Shown: in pieces, positions 33,798 to 45,300 of the stretch
How the letters are laid out: every line of letters starts with the position of its first letter
Numbering within the stretch: position 1 is the first letter of the stretch
NCBI GenBank assembly: GCA_041281825.1
Contig: CP166298.1
Span: forward strand, 5,208,001 to 5,272,000
From: Paenibacillus_D tarimensis_A
Lineage (GTDB): Bacteria; Bacillota; Bacilli; Paenibacillales; Paenibacillaceae
Length of the DNA: 64,000 nt
Direction of reading: 5' to 3'
Program-made: the position numbers and the translations under genes
The notes under the pieces: model-generated
The model's input: only the letters and a program-made list of their open reading frames with translations
What the model was told of the DNA's origin: nothing
Databases searched by the model: none

Positions 33798-33938
33798 TCA
33801 GCCTGATTCCGTATTTTCTCCCCAAGCACAAAACAATCCGACTTCCGTATCGCTCTGCTCGTATGCTTCGCCTTTAGGGTCTGTATACATTCTCATCCAA
33901 CAAGTCCCCGCCCCCACTTGAATTACATAATCTTCCAT
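33798..33938 (-). CDS. Doubtful 46-codon ORF in gap 33524-34330
   Basis: The frame begins MEDYVIQVGAGTCWMRMYTD and ends CAWGENTESG; a neighbouring frame continues KIRNQADEVRGNQKELS, so a frameshifted small gene is possible. A further minus-strand frame (33507-33746) shows no family. The gap also holds a left-end-like CTGCCCGTTAG (33990-34000) with a GTGCCCC/GGGGCAC hairpin (34007-34024). Confidence 0.25.
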   Translation of the reverse strand: MEDYVIQVGAGTCWMRMYTDPKGEAYEQSDTEVGLFCAWGENTESG

Positions 33939-34265
33939 TAATAAAGTCTGCTCGCTGACATTTCCATTTTAACACATATTGGAACTAATCTGCCCGTTAG
34001 CCACCCGTGCCCCTCACGGGGCACCACAGAATCACCTGTACCTACACCATTTCGTTGATGAATCCCTACAACATGACCTGCATCGATGTACGGGATGAGC
34101 GCTTACACCTATAGATTCATATCATGCGCTATGCTACTATACGTGTAATAATTACTTTTTTCCTATGAACACATGAAGCCGATTTACCGGTTTATCTTTC
34201 CGGATATTATTCGGGAATCGTTAAAGGGAATATTGGAGGCGTTTTCATGTGAGGGGGAGGTGATA

Positions 34266-34334
34266 ATGATAATAGGTGACACATAAATGGATTGCGGCGT
34301 GGAGTTAATATTTGAAGGAGGAATTTTCTTATGA
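34266..34334 (+). promoter_or_regulatory. Two tandem overlapping leader ORFs before pectate lyase
   Basis: A very strong site GGGGGAGGTGATA precedes ATG 34266, which encodes six residues (MIIGDT) and ends TAA directly joined to the next ATG (34287). The second frame has 15 codons (MDCGVELIFEGGIFL) and its TGA overlaps the pectate lyase ATG (ATGA, 34331-34334). This may be a translational coupling relay or chance. Confidence 0.35.
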
Positions 34335-35995
34335 TGAAAAAACTCTTAAGTGGTTTGGTGATTGGAAGTCTTTTGGTGACTTCATCTTATATTGATGCAG
34401 GCAATAACGTAGAGGCAGCGGTGATTAATTCAATACCTAATACGACTAAGGTTGAAAAGAGCTATGATACCAGCTTTTTATCCGTTACCGGCTATGCTTC
34501 TTTAGGAGTAAAGGACAGAAGTCATTATGTGGGAACATCTTATTATCGTACAGTCAGTAATGGAAGAGAGTTTTTACAGGCAATCCTGGATGCGAGTCAA
34601 GGTACTGTTAAAGTAATTGAAGTTACAGATGATATTAACTTAGGATGGACTGAATTAGCTCTAGATTCAACTGAAAGATCAAAGTATAGTTTTATTACAA
34701 ATTATCCGAGACCAGCGAACGGATTCACGAATCCGCTGTTAATGGCTTCCGGTGTATCTAAATTAAGCGTATCCAATGTAGATGGGTTAACCATTTTCTC
34801 TACATCAGGCAAGACAATTAAGCATGTAGAAATAAAACTGAATGGTTCATCCAATGATATTGTAATCAGAAATCTCCGCTTTGACGAAATGTGGCAATGG
34901 GATGACTCCGGAAAGCATAAAGAGGTAGGCTGGACATTTATCAAGGTAAATGGCGCCAACAATGTATGGATCGACCACTGTAAGTTTTCTATCGCGGCAG
35001 ATGGAATGATTGACATGGAAAACGGTTCATCCAATGTCACGTTTTCTTGGAATGAATTCGGATTAGAAGCAGCTGAAGATCCAGACGAGAACAGTTCGAT
35101 TTATCAGTCGATCGAATATATGGAGCAAAAATATGCAGCAGGTTCCCTAGACCCGTCAACCAGTGTATATTATAAAATGCGTAATGAAGGCGCTACGAAA
35201 AATGAAATTATGGCTTATGCTGCATATCATTCTAAGGTTCATTTGGTCGGCTCCGGCGATAAGGATTATACGAACTATGTTAGCCCTACCGGAGTCGAAG
35301 TTAAAGATGGAAATCAAAGGCTCAGATTGACCATGGCGTATAATAGGTATACGAATGTTGGGCAACGTTTGCCAATGATTCGTCAAGGTGCCGGGCATTT
35401 ATTTAATAATTATTTTGATAATTCGACGCACCAGAGTGTTATGGATAGTGTAGCCGCTATCTCAAAATATGGCGGAGATAAGTTATCACGCGGAATCAAT
35501 GCTAGAAATGGAGCTTCGATCGCAGGTGATACCAACGTTTATAATGCATTTAATGAACCGATGATCGGTGCAGAACGTCAAGGTGATGATACAGGCAATA
35601 TGAGTGCACCTTTCGATGAGTTGTTTAAAAATGCGATGAACCATAGTTTAATTGTAAATTCAAAAGTAACAAACAGCAGCGGATCTTATATAGGAAGCAG
35701 CTGGGACAATAATGGCGATAATTTGTTTACCAAGGGAATAACCTGGTATGACAAATCAACAATCGGGAAATGGGCTTGGTCTTCACATATCGTCGGGGTA
35801 GAAAATATGAGTAAAACGAACCCGCCAGATACACCGTTTACTTTTACTTATGATTACAACGAGCAATTGCCTTATGCTTATAAAACCGTTCCTTTAAACA
35901 GTGTTGTACCAACAGTAATAAAATACGCTGGAGTATCGAAAAAAATTAATTTCAGTTCTGCAGACTGGTTAAGAACAAATTATACTGACGCATAG
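34331..35995 (+). CDS. Secreted pectate lyase, polysaccharide lyase family 1
   Basis: Cleaves polygalacturonate by calcium-dependent beta-elimination outside the cell. 554 residues. Signal peptide MMKKLLSGLVIGSLLVTSSY followed by a probable cleavage near residue 30 (EAA). The parallel beta-helix core carries the PL1 signature NVWIDHCKFSIAADGMIDM (about 214-232), then VTFSWNEF and YNRYTNVGQRLPMIRQGAGH with the catalytic Arg region. GAAGGAGG precedes ATG 34331 by 9 bases. The C-terminus is longer than in minimal PL1 enzymes. It ends at a terminator at 36181. Confidence 0.92.
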   Translation: MMKKLLSGLVIGSLLVTSSYIDAGNNVEAAVINSIPNTTKVEKSYDTSFLSVTGYASLGVKDRSHYVGTSYYRTVSNGREFLQAILDASQGTVKVIEVTDDINLGWTELALDSTERSKYSFITNYPRPANGFTNPLLMASGVSKLSVSNVDGLTIFSTSGKTIKHVEIKLNGSSNDIVIRNLRFDEMWQWDDSGKHKEVGWTFIKVNGANNVWIDHCKFSIAADGMIDMENGSSNVTFSWNEFGLEAAEDPDENSSIYQSIEYMEQKYAAGSLDPSTSVYYKMRNEGATKNEIMAYAAYHSKVHLVGSGDKDYTNYVSPTGVEVKDGNQRLRLTMAYNRYTNVGQRLPMIRQGAGHLFNNYFDNSTHQSVMDSVAAISKYGGDKLSRGINARNGASIAGDTNVYNAFNEPMIGAERQGDDTGNMSAPFDELFKNAMNHSLIVNSKVTNSSGSYIGSSWDNNGDNLFTKGITWYDKSTIGKWAWSSHIVGVENMSKTNPPDTPFTFTYDYNEQLPYAYKTVPLNSVVPTVIKYAGVSKKINFSSADWLRTNYTDA

Positions 35996-36180
35996 ACTAT
36001 TGAAGCAGATAAGTGAAACCCTGCAGAAGGTCCGAGTTCATCCCAGCTTGAACGCCAAGATAGCACGATGTGTGGGTACTTTCCCCCGTTCTCCTCAAAT
36101 ACACACAGCTTGTTGAATTGGAGTCTGGTGAATGATGCACTTCTGGATCTCCGTCTTTACGATATTCTTATTCATAAAAG

Positions 36181-36213
36181 AAACGCACTGTCGCACAGAC
36201 AATGCGTTTTTTT
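36181..36213 (+). terminator. Terminator between pectate lyase and Tc toxin genes
   Basis: Stem AAACGCACTGTC/GACAATGCGTTT with loop GCACA followed by seven T on the plus strand. The minus strand reads TTTCTTTTAT after the hairpin, so it may also end the toxin operon. The rest of 35996-36387 shows no gene. Confidence 0.85.
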
Positions 36214-36387
36214 CCTGGATTTTACAGCCCGGTTGACCAGGCTCATAGGTAGTTTACCACACGTAACCCCTCCGTCCTTATCAATTAAAATAATGATAAT
36301 AGCCGCTCAATCTAAATGTAAATATTTAAAATTTTTTTTCTGGCGAACTGTTTACATGCTGCGTTATTACACTCGTTCGTCCTGCAA

Positions 36388-39300
36388 TCAGGGTTTAATT
36401 TTATACTTCACAACCACCATCAATTCCTCAAGTTTATTCAATGGCTCCGGATCGACCGACAAGGTAAATAATTGGTCCAAAACGATATCTTCGTTGTTCC
36501 CCCGCAAAAGCTTCCATTCATCGATTCTGTCAAGGTTCAAAGCCTCGCCATCTATGTGGATTGAAAAATGTACGGGATTGTCCTTCACTTTTGCTACAAG
36601 CATGACATGTTCGATAACGGCATCAAGGGTCTGAGCGATGTAGGGCAATCTGGACTTGTCAAGTTTCAACTGGGCAGTCCCGTTCTTCTTGAGCAAATGC
36701 CATTCATTGGGCAGGTCATGCTTCATATTCAAAGCAACGTGCAAGCCGGTTTCATTAAGCTGCTGTTCGATGCCTTCCAGACGTTTCGATACGGACTTGA
36801 TTGCCGCGGATTTGAGACGCTCACCGCCTTCGGAGGCTGTATATTTCAAGTGAATAATCACATCCGCAATCGTACGGTAGTCAAATTGTCTGAATGCCGG
36901 CAATTCCAACCGCCACTTGCTGATTACCCCCGCTCCTTCAAACGGCAAATATCGCTCGTCCTTGAAATTAAGCTCGAACATCCCGCTGTCATTCTGAGCG
37001 GAACTGGCCGCGATCGCATTAATCGGTATCGTATACGAACTGAATCGGTCATCGGTTTCCTCAGTATTTTCCTCATAATTTTTGCCGCCTACAGCCGTGT
37101 TACGGAAATTGTTTTCTACAAGGCTGAGCGTGGCATTTATCCCTGTGTAAGGCCCGGCAATACAAGGGACCGATACGGATACCGATTTAATGCGGCGTTT
37201 GTAATGACCCGGGTAATCCAGATCAAATAGCACCTCCGGCAATGCAAATTCACATTTGCCGGTTTCTCTAAGTTGTACGATAGCCAAAGGATTGATTTGA
37301 TAGAGCGAAAGCTGCTTGGTGATCTCGTAATCGTATCCCCGCTCGCTTTGATAAGCTGCTTCCAGCTGCTTAAGTCCCACATAGAGCTGCTCGCCTGCCA
37401 GCAAGCCGTCTCTTCCCGCATCGAAATAACCGGCCTGAACATAGTTGGAACTGCTGATGCCTCTTTCGAAGCAGTACGTTTTCTCCGCTTTCTTCGCAAG
37501 GTCGTAAGCCAGATTATAGACCTGGCGGTATAAGGTTTTTAAGCTTCCCCTCATCCAGGTGTATAACTCTTCGTTGGTATATTTGTTCTTAATAAACTCT
37601 TCCACTTCATTGGCATTGTCGATTGCCATTTGTTGATTGATTAATTCCTGGTTGGCGATATCGACACGTATTTCCTGGGCAGTAATTTGCTTGTCGATCT
37701 GTTTTAATTCATAACCGGCAGCATTGGCCTGGAAAATACGTTCCTGCAAGGCGCGGGTAAAGCCGCCTTTTTTGCCGGCTTGAGTTGATCCAAATGATAG
37801 ATCTCCAGCCCTTACTTGCAATCCCTTAGCAGTGGCCTGTGCGGCCGCACCCAAGAAGGTACCGCCCCAGAAAAAGCCTGCACCTACTCCAAATGGCTTT
37901 ACATCCGTTCCGAAATTCGGAATCAAATGAAATATTCCTGCTAATGTCTCAGATATTCCGGACCAACGGGTAAAATCCTGAGCTTCGCCCGCTTTATCCA
38001 TATCCTCTTTTTCAAACGGGATCAATTTCAATCCGCTGTCCCCGTCCACATTCACAATCTCATTGGGGATCCCGTTAAAAGCGGCCGTATCTGCAGGCAC
38101 CAGGCTTTCATCCAGGCCGCTTAGCTTCAGGTAATACTTCATCCTGGCTTCCACAGTCGTACGGTTTTGCTTTAGGCTGTCTATATTTTTCAGCGCTTCT
38201 TCCCGTTGCTGTTTCTTAATTTCCATCAGCAGATTCTGCATGACGCTCTCGTGTCTTGCACGAATAAGCGCGATGGTTTCGTTGTCTTTTTTCTCGATCG
38301 CCGAAAGCATGGCGGCGCCTAACGATTTCAACTCATTACATAATTCCAGCGCCTTCTGCAGTAAATAGTAAAAGCGGTAATTCGGCATCGGCGTATTCAA
38401 GTCATTTAATACGGATGCGATGCTCAGCCCCTGCGCGGCGGCCTTAACCAGCAAAGCCGGGTCGATCGGCGGCTCGAACAACGGCAGTTTCCGGAACACG
38501 CCTTCAATGTTCAGACAATGACGTATCTTATATAACCGGTCGGCCAAGGTATCCCAGTAGCCCATCAGCTTAGGGTTGTTCGGAATGCAGAAGTAATGGG
38601 AAGATGCTAAGCCGAAAATATTGGCGAAAGCAACCTCTTTATTCACCATGCCGAAAGGCTGCGTCGTTTGATTACTAAAAGGTGCCGACAGCTCCAGCTC
38701 TACCATCGCATTGCCGAACGCATCCCATTTATCCAATAAACCGATATACGTCTGCGGTCTGATTCGCCCACGTTTCGGGATCATCATTGGTCGCGGACCA
38801 AGGATGTGCAAAGCCAAAACATAAAGCTGAGTCGCCTGATTGATCGTCTCGATGGTGTCCTGGCGGAATAGGTAATCTCCCCAAGCCAGAAGGTTATCGA
38901 TGTATTTCATGACGACCCATTTCATGTAGGCAACCGGTCTGCTCCGTGCCACTACATGCGGCATAAAGGGGTTATTTCGCCATTCGTTAATAGTCTCATT
39001 CGGCCTGTTCGGATCGAGACTGTTAAAGATGCTGTCCAGAATCCGCCGGCTGTCGATTTCTTTGAACGGCTGGAATTGCCAAAAGCGCTTGTCGTCATCT
39101 CCTTCCGCAATCGGGTTGAACACAAAGTGGAACCACTTCATGGCCTCCTCGTAATGCTGGGCCTTGCTGAGCGCATCCGCCAGAAGGATCGGCGTGTGGA
39201 AAAATAACTCCCAGTTATAAAGCGAGTACGGCCGTTTAAGCTCGTGATAGATCGTTCTATCCTCTTGATAGTACGGACCAAAGCCTTCTGAGGGCATCAA

Positions 39301-42300
39301 TAGATTGTAATTAAAGAACTTTTCAAGCTGACCGAGATTGATTCGATTCAGTAAAGCCGGCGTATCGGTATGGTAAAACTTCCAATACCATACCCCAATA
39401 TTTGCATAATTGAACTCCACGGCAGTCCGGCTCACTGTAAAAGCGGCATCGTCATTCCCCCACGCACCGCCGCTTAACTGCAAAGATTGTATTTTATTAT
39501 TATTAGAGGCTCTTTGAAATACCGTTGCCCCAAACTCCGAATTAATGCTTGAAGGCAAAAAAGTGTCAATTGAGCTTGCTTCCTTATCATCTTCAAACAT
39601 ACTGCCTGTAAATGTGAACCCTTTAAACGTTTTTGTATCATTCGAAGCCTGATCTTCGATATGAATAACAATACTCGTATCGGATGTCTTCGGAATAAAG
39701 GTAAATTGATCGATTCTTCTGCCTGTAATGATTTCCGCCCTCAAAACATTAGTTGATAGCTGCTTCTGCGTCCATTTTCCGTTTCTGTATTCGCTCCACG
39801 CTATTTTGATTTCATAGTATTCAATCGGCTTTATCTCGCTCGGCTTTTTGTCCGCTTGTCCTCTTATCGTATCATCATTCGTACCGGGCTTCGTTTTCTT
39901 CATGATCTGCGGAAAGAATACCAGCAATCGTCCGTTCCAACCGACCGGCGTAAGGTAGCATCCGTTAGCGATCACCTCGCGTGTATCCAGGTCTTCCACA
40001 TCGTAGCTCGGGATATCGATCTGCATCTTCTCCCACGGATACCAGTTCATTTCGTCTAACGCCAGATAACGGTAATAAAAGAGATAGGGTGCATTGCGAG
40101 TACGGGAGAAAATATGCAGCTTATCCCCTTCATTCCACCCTGCATCCGTCCTGATTCCGTCGATATATAACCCGACCACTTCCATATTGGATACTTCGTC
40201 TACTTTATACAAATAAGCTTTCAGAGCATCGGTGACATTATGTTTATTGATGTCTTTTTGCAGCAGTTCGCTTTCGAGCTCTTTGAAGAACGGGCTCTTG
40301 TCATCCCGAAGATTGCTTTCGATCCAGTTCTCAGGGTACAGGAACACCTTGCGGCCCGCTTCCCACACCCGGTAACGCTGCATCCAGTCCCAACGCGACC
40401 GGTCCAGGGTATTGGGCTTAATGGCGTTGTGCTCCTCTTCCAGCCCAAGGAAGCAGCGCTGTACAAATAATTGCACGGACGAGATCGCCTGTTTGATACG
40501 CGAGGTCTCCATGCAAGGTTCCATTTGCACGTCGATCAGGAAATATTCGAATAATCCGTCCGCGTCGGTAACCTTCCAGGCGATCAATTCTTTCTGCTGC
40601 AGCAAGTAAGCGATCAGCGCATCTTTCTGATTATTCCGAAGCCGGTCATGAAGAGGCTTAGCAACCTGCTCCCAATCGGTTTGGCTGTATTTGGCGCGAA
40701 TGGCGTTTTTGATACTGTCTGCTATTTTGCGGCAGGTGTTAAACTTCGTAACAGGCACTGCCCATTCGAACAGTAAATCGATGTCGACGCCGATTTTGTC
40801 GGCAACAGTTAAGGAATGCTGAAGCTTGAGCAGATTTTGTTCATTACGGAAATCCTCTATTTTGCCGATATTGAAATGGTTTATCCCTATTAATTTCTCG
40901 ATGCGATCCTTTTTCCAGCCGGTGAGATCCGCGATTTGCCCAGTGAGCCCGGTCTCATCCGAAGCTTCGCCATAAACCCAATTCCAAAAATCAAGCAGGT
41001 TCGATTTTGCCTCCGGCAAGGAATTGCGCAGCCTGACATAGGCTTCTAAGCGAAGCCACTGATTCAAAGTCAGCTCGTTCAAATCCACATGGTCGAAGTT
41101 GGTATTGTGAAGATCAAAAAATCGGATTTCATCCGCGTTCAAATCAAAGACGGATACCAGCATCGCCGCTTTCGTCAGGGCGACCAAGGCAGGCTCGCAT
41201 TGCCCGGATGCAAAGTCAGGAAGCAATGCGGATGAAGGGATGGAAGTAATCGCTGTAGCAGGCGTTTTCCAGAACATATTTTTTAGCTCAATGCCGGTCG
41301 CAGCCAATTTATATAATTTTCCAGCCTGCAGCGGTGTCGTCCCGCTCCACCATTCATTGGTCGGGTCTTCCTCGGCCGTAAAATCCAAACCTTCCCCATC
41401 AATGCTTACAACGGGCTTTGAATCGCTGTTTTTAACAATAAACGTATAAACGGCGTCGGCAGGCGGTATAACATAACCGCTCCAATTTGTCTCCTCCGGC
41501 TTCGCGCTTTCCTTGATCGATTCAAAGACGGTATAAATCGGCGCAGCAGGAGAACCCAGCTTCAGCACCCTCGACACCAGCACATCTGCGATTTTCGGAT
41601 CAAGCCCTGTAAAATTGGCAAGCGTATCGATCACAAACCGATGAGACAGCTGCCTGCGCAGATAAGGTAAAAATAGTTCCAGGAAAGCCGCCCGTTTCCG
41701 GGGAGCGGTGTTAGGATCGGCTTCTCCTTCAGGGATTTTATCAAGCGGAACAAGAATGTCTCCCGATTTGATAGTTGCTTCCATCGCTGCCAAATGCGCT
41801 TTTTCATCCTCTGTTTTTGTCTGTTCTTGTTGCAATATACCTGACAAAAGCTCTTTAAACAGCTTATCCTGCTGCTTTTGAATACGTGTCAGTGCGCTAA
41901 CCCAATCGGAGCTGCCGCTCACCGCTTTATAATCAAACACTTCGGATTCGGTCAAAATACCGGTAATCTGCAAGGTTCCCGCGGTTTTATCGTACTTTAG
42001 TTTAGTTTTGAGCGTATTGCTATCGGGCAACGTAAAATCCACATTTTTAGGCGCATTGGTCGAAAATCCATTGGTGCCTTCCAATAATCCGATTAGCTTT
42101 TCAACCGTGCCGGTTTCAAATAACAGTCCTGCTTTTGCCCGGATCAACGCACTGATGTCGAGGTCTGTATCTTGATCATCGGTTATTAAGTCTTTATGCG
42201 CTTCATCGATGGCATTTAATCCGTCATATAAGGTTTTGCTCAGCTGTAAAATGTTCTTACGGGCGGGGGAGAGCGGTCTTCGGTCGTCATCAACGCCCCG

Positions 42301-45300
42301 GATGATGTAATTCAATTGCTGGTGGGTAAATCCGGCTGCCTCCATCTTCTCCCATCTGTTCATAAACTCGAGAGAGGCGTGGGCATCCTGAAAGATATCC
42401 CCATATAACGGTAAAATACTTATAAAGGCGGGGATTCTTAACCCTAATACTTTAGATAATAGACGATGCCGATAGAGGATGGACAAGTTACGCAGCGTAA
42501 GCTTGTCTTCCATTTCGGCCGCCTCCATGATCGCTCGGATATCGTCCGCAGAAAGATTGAGAGAAGCCATGACAACCGGAACATGGTCAAGCAGCTTGGC
42601 ATCGGCCGTTAGATAATTTCCGTTGTCGTCGGGCTTGAATATTTTATCAATTCCCAATATATTGTGGGTCAGGAATAGCCGCTCATAAAGCGACTTCTCC
42701 CCTGCGGTACTAATATTGCCCCAAAAAGCCAATTGCTTGATCAGCTCAAGCCCTGTTTTATCCAACAGCTGCTTTACAGCCGTAAGCTGATGAATCAGAT
42801 GGGGATTGATATCGAATTGTAATGCGGCGGGATTCCCGCCACAGTCATCACAATCCTCGCAATCGGTATTGCAATCCTTATCGCCGCAAGGATCACATAA
42901 GCTGTCTGCCGGTTGACTGTCCGGAGCTGTTGCGGTGCTAAGGCCCGCAATCGCCTGATCGGTTTCGTCCATTGTCCATCCCAGCTTGCGCCATAGCCGG
43001 ATGAAACGGTGAATCCGATCGTATTCCTCCACTGTCAACGGCGTACCGTCCAAATGCTGAAGCAGCGCCGTATCGAGGTCGCAGCTGTCCTTCTGTTCCA
43101 GGAAGATAAGATAGATCCCGTTATCTTTCAGCATAAATACGCCTTTTTCACCTTTATCGCCGACGAATGACAACTGATTCAAAACATTTTTATTGATGAA
43201 GGACTGCTCTTCATAAAGCGTTACTTCCCCGGTTTTTTTATCAATTTCTCCGATCTCTGCTTTATCCTGATACTTACTCGAATAAATCTTGCAATCTTCT
43301 ACGACCGCAATCTCGCGTTTTGTATATAAAATCCTGCCATTCACACAGCCTCTTCCGCTCTCAATCACAATCATCTTGCCGACTTTCTTAAAGCGGCATT
43401 TCACCCAGTGAATGATGTCTTTTTCGGAGATCTCGATTTCATCCCGGTTTGTCTTGGGGCAGCTCAAGGCTTTCTTGTCAGTGATGAATTCGATCTGCTC
43501 TTTCAGCAACGGCAGGAGCGCGGCCAGCTTTTCGCCTTTAACCAGGTCTTCCGCCATTTTGTCCAGTCCATGGATCTCGGCATAGTTCTGCAAAAACCGG
43601 TAGCTGAAGTGCAAGCTTTCCATGATGGCCTTCGATTTGCCCCTGGGCATAAAAGGATTGATATACCTGGTTTTTAGCAGATCGACCAGATTAAAATAGT
43701 CAATGCCCGTACGGCGCAGGAACTCTTTCTTAATGAGGGTAAGCCCGTCATCGCCAAGCATGGTATTGTCATCGTCGTAGCCGTAGTACTGACAAACCGG
43801 TTTTACGCCGATCAATTGACGATACTCTTCGTCGGTGTGGATTTTATTTTTTAGCTTGTCCATCAAGGCTTTGCTCTCAAAACACGCTTTGGCCAGGATC
43901 ACATATTCTTCCTTGGTTAACCCTAAATATTCGGCATCCTTCGCTCGATCCAAGGCTTCATCTTTTAATTCGCTGAGCTGCGCATCATCTCCCGAGTTGT
44001 CTTTTCTAAACGTGCTTATCAGCTCATAGCGGCTCGTATCCAAGTGATTCAAGTAAATTCTCGCGGCATCGACGGGCTGATGATAAGGCAATGTGAACGG
44101 ATAAACCTCATTTTTCAGAATGCAGTACGCCTGGTATTCGGTATTCTGCGGTTCGGCAAGCAGCTCGCTGCTGGTTTCATCCTCCACGTTAAAAGGTTTG
44201 AGGCGCTTGAATGCGACATAGTTTTCCATCACCTCATTGACCAAATCAATATAAGGTAAAATAATATTGGTATTCTTGCAGGTAAGCTCCAGGCAGCCCA
44301 AATCGGGCCTGCGGTCAAAGAGCTTTTCGAGAGGCGTGCCTGAAATATCTTTGGGATTGGTGTTGAACGGAATCGGATTGTCGGGATCATCATCGAGGTT
44401 GTTGTTGCGTAAATATTGCAGCAGCTCCACATAGTAGGCCGCCGCGCTATACACGGAATTGCACTCGCCGCATTCGCAGAAATCGGCATCGGCAAACAGC
44501 AGGTCCCAGGAAAGGTGATGCTTGTCCAGGCCTTCTTCGAGCCTGGAAGGAGCCGCAGCTCCTGTAACCTCGAAGTTCGCGCTCCTTGTCTCCATCTTTG
44601 CCGCAGCGGCCATGCTCATGCTTTTATCAATCATGGCTACGCCCGTACCTCTGTAGGTTTCTCTTAGCGACATGATTACCTGTTCATTGCGCGCACGCGC
44701 CAGCTGCGCATTGGTATGGATCTGCACAACAGTGTCCTCGTCCAAACCGCTGTTGCTCATTACAGCCATGAATTGCGTCTGGGGGATAGCCGAAATTTGC
44801 ATCGCCGAATGCAGCTTCGCATTATACAGCACCGGCAAAGCATCCGTGTCCGGGCTGACCGCCGCGATGCGCTGCAACGTTTTAAGCCGGGTGATCACCG
44901 TTTCGTGATTTTCCCTCGGGATGTCTTTCAGTGCCTCTTCATTCTTGATCACTTCGTAGATCGATGTCGTTTTGATATTGAAATCGGTTTGTTTGGCCAG
45001 AATCGTGGCCACATGGCCGCCAATCGCGTCGTTCAACATCGGTACCTGTGGATCTCTGATCAGGTTGACCAGCATGGGGGTTGGTTCCAGGGAGAACAGC
45101 CTGCGATGGAGATTGAGCGCAAAGGCCTTCTTGTCTTCCTCCGATTCCGCAGGAGCGGCATCCTTCACTTTTTCGATGAATGCCGTTTTATTCAAGAAGT
45201 TTGCCGCGATATCGCGCAACGAATGGATTTGGTCGTCTTGTTGAAAAACGGAAATCAGTGCTTTATTGTCTTTGCTCCATTCGGCCAGTCGATGAGTAAA

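Noticed and set aside
36068..36634. 188-codon plus-strand ORF at the end of the TcA gene
   Set aside because: Its 3' half is antisense to TcA, its 5' half crosses the terminator region, and no family is recognisable.
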